Of a stretch of DNA of 64,000 nucleotides, positions 1 through 9,498 are shown one piece after another. Source of the stretch: Calothrix sp. NIES-2098 (lineage in GTDB: Bacteria > Cyanobacteriota > Cyanobacteriia > Cyanobacteriales > Nostocaceae); assembly GCA_002368175.1 (NCBI GenBank), contig AP018172.1:7381001-7445000 (forward strand), written 5' to 3'. Made by a program: the position numbers and the translations under genes. Position 1 is the stretch's first letter; each line of letters begins with the position of its first letter. The notes beneath the pieces were generated by a model. The model searched no databases. It was not told the DNA's origin and saw only the letters and a list, made by a program, of their open reading frames with translations.

Positions 1-144
1 GTTAATTCTCTCAACTCAAATAGAATGGCTATAGTTAATTAATTTATTCATGCCGTTGTAAAATTACTGAATAGGTATAGCATATACCTGACTTAACTTG
101 CGGGCTGTGAGCCTCTGCGTTCAAAATCAGGTGAGATCAACTAC

Positions 145-1473
145 ATGGCAAAGCTCAAAATCTCAAAAAAAATAACCACTGCTTTAATTAATTCTTTGGG
201 TGCAGGAGTAGTACCAAGGATGGGAGTTGAACATATAGCAGTTGGTAGAGAACTAGAACTAAAAAGCCTGTTACAGAATCTCGACGATATTGCAGAAGGT
301 GTATCGGCATTTCGCTTTATAATTGGCAACTACGGTTCCGGTAAAAGCTTCTTGCTGCAACTGATTCGTAGCCGTGCTATGGAGCAAGGTTTTGTAGTTG
401 CTGATGCTGATTTATCCTCAGAGCGCCGCCTAGCAGGAAGCAACAATGAAGGTTTAGCAAGCTATCGAGAATTAATGAGCCGCCTAGCTACAAAAACTCG
501 TCCTGATGGTGGTGCTTTAGTTTCAATTTTGGAAGGATGGATTAATAAAATCCAACAAGAAGTAGTGAAAGAATCGGGACTACGCCCGAATGATGAAGGT
601 TTCGATGACCAAGTAGAAGCAAAAATTAGAGAAGTTGTTCAGTATATTGAAGATTTAGTTCACGGATTTGATTTTGGCACCGTCATTATCGCATATTGGC
701 GTGGTTATAGATTAGATGATGATGGTTTAAAAAATGCTGCTATGCGTTGGTTGCGTGGAGAATTTACCACTAAAATTGAAGCAAAAGCTGCTTTAGGTGT
801 GCGTGTCATTATTGATGATGATAGTTGGTATGACTACATCAAGCTATGGGCTAGATTTGTTGCAGAAATTGGCTATAAAGGGCTGTTAATCTTAATGGAT
901 GAATCTGTGCATCTCTATCAAATATCAACTACAGTTACACGAGAAAAAAATTATAATAGACTGCTAGCAATGTTTAACGACACTATGCAGTGCAAAGCCG
1001 AACATCTGGGTATTTTGATTGGTGGTACTACAAAGTTTTTAGAAGACCCAAATCGAGGATTATTTGCCGATCCAGCTTGGCGCAGACGTACTAAAGAAAG
1101 CCGCTTTGTGACCCAAGCTGGTGTTCAAGAATATTCAGGCCCAGTAATTCGACTCAACCCTTTAAGCCAAGAAGAGATTCTCACACTTCTGCAACGTATA
1201 AGTGAAATTCATGCTCTCAATTTTGGCTATGAAAAAACATTGGCAAATCGACAGTTAAATGAATTTGTACAAGAAATTGTCAATCGCTTAGGTGCAGAAG
1301 CATTGCTAACACCAGGGGAGATTGTCCGAGACTTTATCAGTGTGTTAAATATTCTCCACCAAAACCCAAAAATAGCCTTATCTGAATTAATTCATGGCTC
1401 TCAATTTAAACCTACTGCTGCTGGTAAAGATACAAACTTTGATGAGGATAATGCAGCAGAATTTAGTTTGTGA
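145..1473 (+). CDS. BrxD-like P-loop ATPase (DUF2791 / BREX-type ATP-binding protein)
   Basis: This 442-aa protein is a predicted AAA-like ATPase of the family found as BrxD in BREX and in other helicase-centred defence arrays. The Walker A motif GNYGSGKS is at residues 61-68 and a Walker B-like strand ending in MDES at about 251-254. A variable helical region lies between them, and the sequence shows a late arginine-rich stretch (DPAWRRRTKESR) after the core. Proteins of this family usually act with a DNA helicase or methyltransferase, probably in sensing or processing foreign DNA. The gene lies outside the tRNA-Gly-integrated element, just left of attL, on the opposite strand to the cargo. 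Its operon partners, if any, are upstream of the window. The start ATG is preceded by a weak AGGTGAG-like ribosome site. Family assignment is from recalled motif patterns; the precise system is unknown. Confidence 0.75.
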   Translation: MAKLKISKKITTALINSLGAGVVPRMGVEHIAVGRELELKSLLQNLDDIAEGVSAFRFIIGNYGSGKSFLLQLIRSRAMEQGFVVADADLSSERRLAGSNNEGLASYRELMSRLATKTRPDGGALVSILEGWINKIQQEVVKESGLRPNDEGFDDQVEAKIREVVQYIEDLVHGFDFGTVIIAYWRGYRLDDDGLKNAAMRWLRGEFTTKIEAKAALGVRVIIDDDSWYDYIKLWARFVAEIGYKGLLILMDESVHLYQISTTVTREKNYNRLLAMFNDTMQCKAEHLGILIGGTTKFLEDPNRGLFADPAWRRRTKESRFVTQAGVQEYSGPVIRLNPLSQEEILTLLQRISEIHALNFGYEKTLANRQLNEFVQEIVNRLGAEALLTPGEIVRDFISVLNILHQNPKIALSELIHGSQFKPTAAGKDTNFDEDNAAEFSL

Positions 1474-1661
1474 TTTGAGTTTGTGATTTGTTTTTGTGTC
1501 TGTTTGTTTAACAGGTTAGTCTTAGGTGTGGATTTAAAGGGTTAACCAGCTAAAAACTATATCTATTTTGCTTGTGAATGTATTGCTTGCGGAAGATTGC
1601 GATCGCCCCATGATTGATCACGAAAATCACACTTGAATTTTAGATAACTCTATCAAAACTA

Positions 1662-1693
1662 AAACCCCTGAAAAGTAACTTTTTCAGAGGTTT
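1662..1693 (-). terminator. Terminator hairpin beside the truncated tRNA-Gly copy
   Basis: Thirteen-base arms at 1662-1674 and 1681-1693 pair with one wobble, leaving a short loop, and a T-rich stretch follows on the minus strand. The hairpin sits directly downstream (minus direction) of the tRNA-Gly 3' fragment, in the same place as the terminator after the intact tRNA at 47.0 kb. It is probably the original chromosomal tRNA terminator that was separated from its gene by the integration. Confidence 0.6.
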
Positions 1694-1696
1694 TAC

Positions 1697-1748
1697 TGAT
1701 TAAGCGGGCGGCGGGAATCGAACCCGCATTAATAGCTTGGAAGGCTAT
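1697..1748 (-). repeat. attL: 3' fragment of tRNA-Gly(TCC), 52-bp direct repeat
   Basis: This 52-bp block is identical to 47055-47106, which covers the 3' end of the intact tRNA-Gly gene (3' acceptor strand, T arm, variable region, anticodon and most of the anticodon loop/stem) plus six bases beyond it. Identity stops sharply on both sides. That is the classic footprint of tyrosine-recombinase integration into a tRNA 3' end, leaving a partial tRNA at one border and a restored full tRNA at the other. The copy here lacks the D arm and 5' acceptor strand, so it is not a functional tRNA. Confidence 0.92.
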
Positions 1749-1792
1749 TTAAAATCCTTTATTTACAAGGGTTTCAGCTTAATAAAATAATT

Positions 1793-1814
1793 TTTACACC
1801 CAATTTACACCCAA
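1793..1814 (+). promoter_or_regulatory. Left arm-type integrase sites (2 x TTTACACCCAA)
   Basis: Two perfect tandem copies of an 11-bp unit, one helical turn apart, lie 44 bp inside attL. The same unit, with A or G at position 6, occurs three times in tandem inside the right border at 46910-46942. Location at both element ends and the 11-bp phasing suggest binding by the N-terminal arm domain of the integrase. No binding data are available. Confidence 0.6.
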
Positions 1815-2225
1815 ATAGGTAAATGTTAAGGTTTCCTGACTTTTATTTATATTTTGGACTCAAACAGAAAGAACACTTGTTTTCAACTAAGCGGGACTAA
1901 ATTAAGCACTCACCGCTAAATCTACTGAAATCCTACCTGGAGTGAGCCATTACTTGAAGATACCGTAGTTGACGGTACAGTTGGAGGGGCTTGAAAATGA
2001 ACTTATTTATGAACACACGCAAAATCTCAAGTTTTTGTCTGAGACCCAAATTAGTTAATAAAGAGATTAAAAATCACCTGATTTAACCGTATCGAAGGAG
2101 CAATGAGACGATATCTGTAATCAGTAACTATCGCTAAATCTCTAGGATTAACATCAGCAGATAGTAAATTGCTTGTTGATTTTCAAATGTCTTATCTACC
2201 TCCAGAACAATAGGGAATAAATTTT

Positions 2226-2348
2226 ATGCTTCCTTTTATTGTCGGCCTCTTGGATTAGCTACCAGAGAAAGTGGTGGGTGCTTTTACTACTCATGCTGCT
2301 GGAGATAGTTATAGACAAACAGCTAAGGCCTTTATGCTTAAGAGTTAG
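2226..2348 (+). pseudogene. Possible remnant of a small glycine-rich membrane-type protein
   Basis: From ATG 2226 the frame reads MLPFIVGLLD, then a TAG at 2256-2258, then continues LPEKVVGAFTTHAAGDSYRQ and stops at 2346-2348. The second part resembles a segment I recall from small cyanobacterial proteins with GAxTTHxAGxxxRQ, but I cannot verify this. The internal stop and lack of a longer frame suggest decay. It may equally be chance coding. Confidence 0.25.
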
Positions 2349-2442
2349 TTTAGACCACTTTTTCGCTTATGGTTCAAGCTAAAATGGCACGCGAGAAACT
2401 AGGGTTCCTATTTCGTAGTTAGTATGAGCTTTTCGGTGTTAC

Positions 2443-5400
2443 TCAAGAAAACCAACTTCCGAACCCTTTCTTTTTTTGCCGCTCTTGTAACGTCAAACTC
2501 GCATGAATGAACTCTTGCTCTGCCAGACTCAGATCCTCCCGCCGTTCTTTTAGCATTTCCTTGGCCTGCTCCAACGCCGCCCCGCGCAACAATGATCCCT
2601 CATCCTTGTTATATACCTGCCATTGCTCCATTGCCACCCGCAGTCGCTCTTGCCAAACTCTAAAAACGCGGTTTGTATCCATCCATTCTCGCAGTTTTCT
2701 CCAATTACGAATCAGAGCTTCATGGGCTATCTCCACCGTTTCTTGACCACTCTCAGAATTGAGACTTGTTACCACCAACCGATAATCAGCTAATCGTTTG
2801 ACCAAATCCCAGCTTTGCTCCCCCAATTCTGCTTTTGTCACTATACGTTTTGTATCTTCTGATCCCTCACCCGGACGCACCAATTGAAGAAAAATGCGCC
2901 GGACTTTTTCCTTCTCCTCCTCTGTCAAGTTGCCATATTTCTTATCAGCATGGCGAGCTAACGCACCTTCTACTTGACTAATTTCTTCATAAATTTTGTG
3001 AGTTAATTGTTTCCCTGTGCGCTTGTTCCACAACTCTGTTAATGCAAACTCTAGCAGAGGTAAATTTCCCGGTTGGTTTTCCACATCTTCCAGAATGCGT
3101 TCTACCAGTCCGCTTTCAAATGTCACCCCTAATTTTTGAGCAGGTTTTTCAATGACTTGTGTGAGTTCCTCCCGATTCATCGGCCCTAGCTTCACATCCG
3201 CATTTTGCAAAACATCCGCAAAGGGACGATAGGAGAGAGCGTTTCCTAAAAAATCTGCCCGCATCGTTGCTACCAACACTGTAGCCGATGAAGACAGAGA
3301 AGTCGGAGTTTCTAGACTAGCTAATAAGCAATCGAGAAACTGACGGCGAATTTCTTGATTGTTACAGAGAGTATAAATTTCTTCAAATTGGTCAGCAATC
3401 AGTAGCACGCGATAATCTGGGTGATTTTGCCGAATTGTCACAAAAACATCCGAGAGAAGCAAAGAGCCATCTTGCAAGTAACCAGCTATCCTGTAGGCTA
3501 GGGCCAATTTGTCGGTTTCATTTAACCCAGGCGTATAAAGTGGAACAAGAGCTTCAGCTAGAGCATAGAAAGGATTGGAACCAGGACGAAAGTGAGTAAA
3601 CTGCCAATGACCTTCTTTTTGTAACTTTGGGACTAATCCAGCTAATACCACCGAAGATTTACCGCTTCCTGATGCACCTAGTACGGGAATAAAATTATGG
3701 GTTTTAGTTGCACTATAAAGTTCTTGTATAAATATTTCCCGCCCAAAGAACACATCCGCATCATTGGGGCCAAAATGAAACAACCCCCGATAAGGACAAG
3801 GAATATCTTTATCAGCAGCGATGGATGAATCAATAGGTGCTACTCTTACGTCTTCCCTGTAGTAGTAGTTAGTTATTGTGATGGTGGCAGCATTGCCTGC
3901 TTCATTCACAAATGCCGTTGCATTCTCATTCCCAGAAACTGTTACATCCCCAACAGACTGTTGCTGGTCGGTCGGATAATCTCCCACGTCTGAGGTAGAT
4001 TCATCTACGCTTTCTAACTGCTCAGCATACCGAGCATACTCGCCTCCCAATTGTTTTAGAATTTGGGTTGTCACTGTAGCGATAGGACTTGACTGGATTT
4101 CGCCATCTCTAATCTGGTCAGGATCTCTTAAATAAGCTACAAAATCTGCTATTGATCGCCCTATTCGGCTATCGACAAATTGTGAAACCACCTTCAATAC
4201 ATCTACAGAATCACTCCGAAGAGAAGATTCCAGCAACGCTGCTCGCACACCTTCCACAAAGTCATAGCGAATTGTATCTGGATTGGTATCTGGAGTAATC
4301 TCGGATTGAGATTGTAAGGGTCTCAGTAAACCTCCTAGAAACACCTCAGCCACGTGAACCTGTTTAGACTTGTTGTGCAACAACTGGTCTTGGATGATCC
4401 GTACAACTGGCAGATTAATGATAGGCGCTGCTGCTAACAGACAAGCCAACTTCCACGCCATTGGAGAAGCCGAATTATAAAACCGCCTGACCCGCTGTTC
4501 GGCAGAGAGATCATTATCAGAACTGTTCTCTTCCTCTTCATCAGGTTCAAACAATTCTGGCTCAAATACAAAGCCAGGTGCCCGTACGCCACCTTTACCC
4601 GCAACTAATTGCGACCAGACCGTGAAGATTTCTGGCTCCAATGTTACGATCGGCACCTGGATTCCAGTTTCAAAATCGATTTCGTCCCAGGCTGAGAGCG
4701 GCTTCGCTTTCAAATGCTGACTAGGAAGTCCCGGTAATAGTGCTTGAAACCGCACCGGAGCCGCAAGCCCCAAGGCGGTTCTGGACCAAAGCCATTCTGG
4801 CAGCATTTGAATAATTGCTGTTGAACAACTCTGTGACCAGGTTTTTAGCGTTGATAGCACCGTGCCGTCATGCCAATGAGAAGCAACACAATCGGTCGCA
4901 ATCAAAACTAACCGACGACCCTGCGGATCGATCAGTTCTCCTGGACTATGAGTTCGTTGGGTACGGGCAGCTTTCCCAAATCCTGGACGAATACGAACTT
5001 GCCTCTGAACTTGCCCATTCTTATCAATTACTTGATCGATAACCATGCCCCAGATTCGCACATCACGGAAAATTCCATAGCGCTCTAGTAACCGCTGGAG
5101 TTCCCGAATAGTTGGTTGCCAAAGCAGCATTGATTTACTTTCATCCACAACCAAAGCTAGGTCTAGCCAAGGTTCGAGATCCGGTTTGAGAACTAGCGTC
5201 CAAAGTTGTTCTTCAGCAATCCGCTCAATAGTAGCTGCTTCATCCAGTACCATATTCGCACTTGGTACTCGTCGCAACAGAGGGTGAAGGGCACGAGCTA
5301 AGGTCAAGGGTTCCTGCAATGAACGAGCATCTGGCAGTCTTATCGCCAAATCTCGACTAGCATGAGCTGATTTTTTACTTGGTTGTTCTTCAGATGCGTG

Positions 5401-5862
5401 AATCTCAACTTGTCTAGGTGAATCTGATGATGATCGGGTAGGCGAGGTAGCTGATTGCTTGGGAGAATCTAATAGTGACGAGGTAGACGAGGTAGCTGAC
5501 GGGGCAGAGGGAGCGATGGGTATGTTTGAATCTATTGGGCTGCCTAATAACTTGTCAGATTTCTTAGCTTTTGATTCCCCTGAAGAATCCTTTGTTGGTG
5601 AAAATAGCTGCTCATATTGCTGAATTTCCGAAGTCAACCAGATAATATCAGCAATCTCCTCTCCGATTAGCCCAAGCTCACCAAAAGTCGCAATGAACTT
5701 AGCAAGCAGTAACTGTCCATCCTCATCCTTAAGTTCCGCATACTTGCTCTCCAGTTGCTCAATTCGTGCCACCAGCATCTCAATCAGTCGTTTGCCGCTC
5801 TCTGGCATTTTTTGCCAGTCAGCCTCACTCATGAATTCGATGGAATATTTAGGTTGATTCAT
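2443..5862 (-). CDS. vWA (SAV_2336-type) - nSTAND1 NTPase fusion, ternary conflict system component
   Basis: This 1139-aa protein has a short N-terminal helical region, a Ser/Pro-rich linker (about 90-165), then a SAV_2336-family domain with a vWA MIDAS signature DESKS at residues 240-244. After a second linker (about 615-685) comes an nSTAND1-type NTPase opening with CPYRGL and carrying Walker A GASGSGKS at 729-736 and a Walker B region ADQFEEIY near 800. It ends in winged-helix-like sequence, with no WD40 or TPR array. In vWA-MoxR-VMAP ternary systems the vWA protein is a separate partner of the MoxR ATPase; here it is fused to a STAND signalling NTPase. The start codon overlaps the stop of the 40-aa ORF (ATGA), and it is the last gene of the operon that starts at 10.66 kb. 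Probable role: NTP-dependent sensing or switch in an immune complex. Confidence 0.82.
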   Translation of the reverse strand: MNQPKYSIEFMSEADWQKMPESGKRLIEMLVARIEQLESKYAELKDEDGQLLLAKFIATFGELGLIGEEIADIIWLTSEIQQYEQLFSPTKDSSGESKAKKSDKLLGSPIDSNIPIAPSAPSATSSTSSLLDSPKQSATSPTRSSSDSPRQVEIHASEEQPSKKSAHASRDLAIRLPDARSLQEPLTLARALHPLLRRVPSANMVLDEAATIERIAEEQLWTLVLKPDLEPWLDLALVVDESKSMLLWQPTIRELQRLLERYGIFRDVRIWGMVIDQVIDKNGQVQRQVRIRPGFGKAARTQRTHSPGELIDPQGRRLVLIATDCVASHWHDGTVLSTLKTWSQSCSTAIIQMLPEWLWSRTALGLAAPVRFQALLPGLPSQHLKAKPLSAWDEIDFETGIQVPIVTLEPEIFTVWSQLVAGKGGVRAPGFVFEPELFEPDEEEENSSDNDLSAEQRVRRFYNSASPMAWKLACLLAAAPIINLPVVRIIQDQLLHNKSKQVHVAEVFLGGLLRPLQSQSEITPDTNPDTIRYDFVEGVRAALLESSLRSDSVDVLKVVSQFVDSRIGRSIADFVAYLRDPDQIRDGEIQSSPIATVTTQILKQLGGEYARYAEQLESVDESTSDVGDYPTDQQQSVGDVTVSGNENATAFVNEAGNAATITITNYYYREDVRVAPIDSSIAADKDIPCPYRGLFHFGPNDADVFFGREIFIQELYSATKTHNFIPVLGASGSGKSSVVLAGLVPKLQKEGHWQFTHFRPGSNPFYALAEALVPLYTPGLNETDKLALAYRIAGYLQDGSLLLSDVFVTIRQNHPDYRVLLIADQFEEIYTLCNNQEIRRQFLDCLLASLETPTSLSSSATVLVATMRADFLGNALSYRPFADVLQNADVKLGPMNREELTQVIEKPAQKLGVTFESGLVERILEDVENQPGNLPLLEFALTELWNKRTGKQLTHKIYEEISQVEGALARHADKKYGNLTEEEKEKVRRIFLQLVRPGEGSEDTKRIVTKAELGEQSWDLVKRLADYRLVVTSLNSESGQETVEIAHEALIRNWRKLREWMDTNRVFRVWQERLRVAMEQWQVYNKDEGSLLRGAALEQAKEMLKERREDLSLAEQEFIHASLTLQERQKKKGFGSWFS

Positions 5863-5981
5863 TCAATTATGGTAGTGGCTTTTCCTTTAATAGCTTTTAC
5901 TTTATTGCCTGCACCACTGAAGGCTGACAGTAATCGAGGATGGTTGATAGCTGCTCGTGAGAAATGTTGGAGATCGCTCAT
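5859..5981 (-). CDS. Small 40-aa protein translationally coupled to vWA-nSTAND1
   Basis: I do not recognise this protein. The frame starts at ATG 5981, 12 bases after the MoxR stop, behind a good GGAG ribosome site five bases upstream, and ends in an ATGA overlap with the next gene. The product (begins MSDLQHFSRAAINHP, ends KGKATTIIE) is basic in its second half and has no membrane segment. Ribosome site, exact gap filling and stop-start coupling all argue that it is translated. It may be a small partner, an inhibitor or only a coupling leader for the vWA-nSTAND1 gene. Confidence 0.6.
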   Translation of the reverse strand: MSDLQHFSRAAINHPRLLSAFSGAGNKVKAIKGKATTIIE

Positions 5982-5993
5982 GGTGGCTCCAAG

Positions 5994-7100
5994 TTATTCA
6001 AGATACAGTAATAACTGTTCAATCAACGTCTTTTCATCAGTCTCATTAGGACTAAATTGCCGGGTTAGTAAGTAAACTACATTCAGCAATTGGTCAGGAG
6101 CTAAAACACCGCTTTTCCGCTTAAGAAACTCATCAACTAATTGCTTAATCTTGCTTGAATCAGTATCTTTAAGATGAGCTTTGACAATTTCAGTCAAGGC
6201 TTTTTCATTAGGATCAGGCATGGTAATCCGCAAACATCTTCTCAGAAATGCAGGAGGAAAATCACGTTCACCATTACTTGTCAAGATGATGATGGGAAAT
6301 TCATAGCAGCACACACGCCCTTCTTTGACCCAAGCAGAACTGCTATCATGAGTTCGCACTTTAACAAAAACATCAGGCTGCTGAGATTCTTTAGATTCAG
6401 TAGAATTTGGTTTGGCGAGGCGAGCCAATTCTGGGATTTTATATTCTCCTTCCTCAAACAAGTTCAGTAAATCATTGGGTAGATTGATATCACTCTTGTC
6501 TACCTCATCAATCAGTAAAACACGGGGTTGCTTATAAGGAAGGAAAGCAGTACCAAGGGGACCCAAGGTAAAGTAATTACCAATCGAGATATTATCAATT
6601 TCTGTTGCATCTATATTGGTTGGGTTGTTACCTCTACTCGCTGCTTCTTTCCTGATTTGTAAGGCTTGAGCATCTTGCAGGCGGGCGATCGCATCATACT
6701 GGTAAAGCCCTTCCCGTAGTGTAGAACGAGCAGTAATAGGCCAAACTAATACAGGCCCAAGATTGAGTTCGTAAGCGATCGCATAAGCGAGCAAAGTTTT
6801 CCCAGTACCCGGTTTACCCGTTATTAGCAAAGGACGCCGCAAATAAAGCGCTGCGTTGACTAGATTAAGGAGGTCTTGACCATCCTTATCTTGAGGTAAG
6901 CGAAAAGTTGCTCCCCGCAGTTGGTTTTTTTCTGCTTCATCCTGGCTTACTTCAGCAAATTTTATTTGTTCAACTTTGTGAGTTCGGCCAAAGCTTCGCC
7001 ATCCAGGAGGCTCAGGTAACCGTTTAATGTCATCATGTGGCTGAGAATTACCCTTAAAAATTTTCCAATCCTGTGTTGCCTGCTCTTGATTCCTACTCAC
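5994..7100 (-). CDS. MoxR-type AAA+ ATPase
   Basis: This 368-aa protein is a MoxR-family AAA+ ATPase. It shows Walker A TGKPGTGKT, Walker B VLLIDEVDKSD, the family ILTSNGERDFPPAFLRR region with sensor 1 and arginine finger, and a C-terminal lid helix bundle. MoxR ATPases act as hexameric chaperones for vWA-domain partners. The vWA partner is encoded two genes downstream and VMAP 14 bases upstream, which is the defining trio of a ternary conflict system. An N-terminal 70-residue extension precedes the AAA+ core. It lies mid-operon and has no promoter of its own that I can see. Confidence 0.9.
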   Translation of the reverse strand: MSRNQEQATQDWKIFKGNSQPHDDIKRLPEPPGWRSFGRTHKVEQIKFAEVSQDEAEKNQLRGATFRLPQDKDGQDLLNLVNAALYLRRPLLITGKPGTGKTLLAYAIAYELNLGPVLVWPITARSTLREGLYQYDAIARLQDAQALQIRKEAASRGNNPTNIDATEIDNISIGNYFTLGPLGTAFLPYKQPRVLLIDEVDKSDINLPNDLLNLFEEGEYKIPELARLAKPNSTESKESQQPDVFVKVRTHDSSSAWVKEGRVCCYEFPIIILTSNGERDFPPAFLRRCLRITMPDPNEKALTEIVKAHLKDTDSSKIKQLVDEFLKRKSGVLAPDQLLNVVYLLTRQFSPNETDEKTLIEQLLLYLE

Positions 7101-7114
7101 TGGTTGCTCCTAAG

Positions 7115-9001
7115 CTATGCTAAAAACTTAAGCTTTTCATGCGAAGGCGGAAAACGGTTCGGGTCATTCCATAGGATTACCAAATGAAATCCTAGATGGC
7201 TATTTGGACAACTCTTAGAACGAGTTTCAGAACGCTTATTCAGAACTCGTTCTGGTAGAGAAAGCAAGCAACCACTATAAATCAACTCATCCAACTCATT
7301 CAGTTGCTCTATCGTCAGATCATTACACCGAGTCCAGAGGACAATTGGAATTCCTTCATCGTTGATGATCATCTTCAGGATCTTATTTTTCTCCGAACAA
7401 CAACCCAACATAGCTCCGATTCTCTTTTTCAACTGGATTCGCAAATGTTCAGCATCCCATTCATCTATTTGATGAATAAATTCAAAATCATCCTTATCTG
7501 GAATTGAATTCAGTTTGTTTATCGCTGACTTCCATTTAAGTCTTAAGGCCTGCTCTTCAGCTACTTGAAAGAGCTGCGCTGTTTCGGCTTCACGTCGGTT
7601 CATTTTTTTCTTAGCGCGTTTAGTTGATCTATCTAAAGATCGCAAGATAACTCTGAAAGACGTACCAATTGGATATATGCGCTGCTCACTCTTTTTTGAC
7701 AAATCAAAAACAATCCACTGATCTATATTATTCGTATCCAAGAGCTTTTCTTCCAGAAAAACTTCAATTGCCAAATTATTAGTATCTAAATTGTCACTAT
7801 AGAAGTCTTTTTTATCCTTAAGTAATAGAAATAGTGTTTCGCCTATGATGAGACTAAAAATTTCTTTTAATTCATCCATAGATAAATCAATTTCATTTGT
7901 ATTTACAAACCCTTGGGTCATCGACTGGTTAATCCTTTGTAATAAGTTTAGCGATACATAATTTAGAAGACATTTACGTGTTAATTCCAAATCTTCGTTC
8001 TCAGAAACATTTTTCCCATTCAAAAGATAATCTAAATTAAATATTGAGAAAATATATGAAAAATTTATTTTATAAAACTCTCCTAATTGATAGTTTTTTT
8101 TAGTAACTTCTGTATCGTAAATCAGCCAAGGAGAATCAGGCACAAGCCAAGCTTGTACTGAAAATCGATTCTCTTTATAGGTTTCTTCAATCCAAATGAA
8201 GAGCCGCGGTTCAAGCAGGGATTGGCTCTCTGAAGTGGAGATAGGAGGCTGTTTGAAACGATATGTTTCAAGCCAAGTTTTGATTTCTCCATTAATTGCT
8301 TTATCAACATATTCATCTTTAGTTAAGTGAAAAGCAAATTCTGCAATCCTAGGTATACCATACCGGGGATTGTATTTATCAAGACGCTTTAGAACCTGAT
8401 CAACTGCCTTTATCGTTAGTGCGTAATGCCGTTCAGATCTTGGTAGAGTTTTTCGACAAGCGTCTTGAATAGCAAAAAACTTATCTGCTTCTTCTTCAGA
8501 ATCAATTAGTTTCTCAAGAATGTTTTTAAGCTTTTCCCATGCTTCTAAAGTAATCGAAGGAATATTACTGAAAAGGGAGTTTTGAACAAAATAATTAAAA
8601 TCTTGAATCCCTCTCTGATTTAATTCTTTAAGTAATTGCTTATCTTCTTTTAATTCTCTAAGCAATTCTTCATCATTATAAAGGTTATACTTAACGATCA
8701 AAATAGCAAGCTCAATGCCCTTATCGGTACCTAAATCCTCCTTCCATACTATGTGTAGAATACTTCCTAAACTAGAAAATTTGGTGTTTTTAGTATTGAG
8801 ACCTCTTGCCAAAGCTTGATCAATTAATATCTTTGCGTCTAGTCTAGATGCCCCATCCCAGACAATTTCCTGTTGCCACTTTTTTGGTAAGTCAGCCCTT
8901 GCAGCAAGATTTTTGAAATAATCTTTTTGGGTTTGTGCTAGATCAGCCAAAATATCTACAAGTAATTCAATATCCTTTAGTTCCATTTGTGTAGCCAGCA
9001 T
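7115..9001 (-). CDS. VMAP protein with N-terminal effector-associated domain
   Basis: This 628-aa protein starts with an effector-associated (EAD-type, death-like) domain (about 1-105) with the pattern KDIELLV, ADLA, LPKKW, ARGLN, LGSIL. A central region follows, then a VMAP C-terminal domain (about 470-628) with GIPIVLWTR, a basic LPERVLNKR stretch and HLGFHLVILWNDPNRFPP. In ternary systems VMAP connects the vWA-MoxR pair to effectors through its EAD. The trypsin-like protein two genes upstream carries a clearly similar N-terminal EAD, so the two are expected to meet by like-like EAD contact. Codon content is AT-rich, like other cargo genes. The start ATG lies four bases after the stop of the upstream membrane protein gene. 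Confidence 0.82.
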   Translation of the reverse strand: MLATQMELKDIELLVDILADLAQTQKDYFKNLAARADLPKKWQQEIVWDGASRLDAKILIDQALARGLNTKNTKFSSLGSILHIVWKEDLGTDKGIELAILIVKYNLYNDEELLRELKEDKQLLKELNQRGIQDFNYFVQNSLFSNIPSITLEAWEKLKNILEKLIDSEEEADKFFAIQDACRKTLPRSERHYALTIKAVDQVLKRLDKYNPRYGIPRIAEFAFHLTKDEYVDKAINGEIKTWLETYRFKQPPISTSESQSLLEPRLFIWIEETYKENRFSVQAWLVPDSPWLIYDTEVTKKNYQLGEFYKINFSYIFSIFNLDYLLNGKNVSENEDLELTRKCLLNYVSLNLLQRINQSMTQGFVNTNEIDLSMDELKEIFSLIIGETLFLLLKDKKDFYSDNLDTNNLAIEVFLEEKLLDTNNIDQWIVFDLSKKSEQRIYPIGTSFRVILRSLDRSTKRAKKKMNRREAETAQLFQVAEEQALRLKWKSAINKLNSIPDKDDFEFIHQIDEWDAEHLRIQLKKRIGAMLGCCSEKNKILKMIINDEGIPIVLWTRCNDLTIEQLNELDELIYSGCLLSLPERVLNKRSETRSKSCPNSHLGFHLVILWNDPNRFPPSHEKLKFLA

Positions 9002-9005
9002 GACT

Positions 9006-9410
9006 TTAATTTTCGGGGGGAGTTACTAATCCAATAGCCAGGGTATAGAAAATTAATAGTAATGATCCATAAAGTGGACGATAGAATCCTAGCGTAGCAA
9101 ATGGACCACCGAGGGCAAAAACCCAAACTATAAATGAGCCTGTTGAAACTAGAACCTGCGTTCTTGCTGGTTTCTTATCAGGAACGGATGTTTGTTTAAG
9201 CGTCCAAAGAGCCGTTAAAATAGTGCCAGCTACAAAAGCAATCCAGAGCAAGAGGCTGGTTGGCACCTCATCTCCACTACTAATTAATCCAGTGACAGCT
9301 ACCCAGCCACCTACAATATCGGCTGGAATATACTTAATCACCTTATCGAAATAAGTATCAACTGATCCGCCTGTAGACTGATAACTTGTAGTTACAATTC
9401 GACGACCCAT
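9006..9410 (-). CDS. Four-helix membrane protein in the VMAP operon
   Basis: This 134-aa protein has about four hydrophobic segments (near residues 30-45, 53-70, 87-105 and 110-127) separated by short loops with a basic middle loop (KQTSVPDKKPARTQ). It has no recognisable enzymatic motif. It lies between the EAD-protease and VMAP genes, four bases before VMAP, so it is probably co-translated with it. Membrane partners are common as effectors or anchors in such conflict systems; here a membrane-targeting or pore role is inference only. There is no signal peptide apart from the first helix. Confidence 0.65.
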   Translation of the reverse strand: MGRRIVTTSYQSTGGSVDTYFDKVIKYIPADIVGGWVAVTGLISSGDEVPTSLLLWIAFVAGTILTALWTLKQTSVPDKKPARTQVLVSTGSFIVWVFALGGPFATLGFYRPLYGSLLLIFYTLAIGLVTPPEN

Positions 9411-9498
9411 CGCGCTTTATCTCTTAGATTTTCAACACCACAGTAAATCCGCTATCTGACTAACTTATCTGGAGAACGCAACTTCTTGCAATTACGCT

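Larger units (their letters stand above)
1749..2442. other. Element left margin without intact genes
   Basis: This 0.7-kb stretch holds the arm-type repeats (1793-1814) and gene debris. The only readable piece is the possible broken frame at 2226-2348. No other open frame with a plausible start, tRNA or clear terminator was found. The region probably accumulated fragments during earlier exchanges at the island end. Confidence 0.5.

Noticed and set aside
145..1473. Complete BREX system
   Set aside because: No BrxC, PglX, PglZ, BrxA/B or BrxL gene is visible in the window; only one BrxD-like ATPase.
5755..6075. 106-codon plus frame over the MoxR/vWA-nSTAND1 junction
   Set aside because: It runs opposite to three coupled genes and has no ribosome site or recognisable domain.
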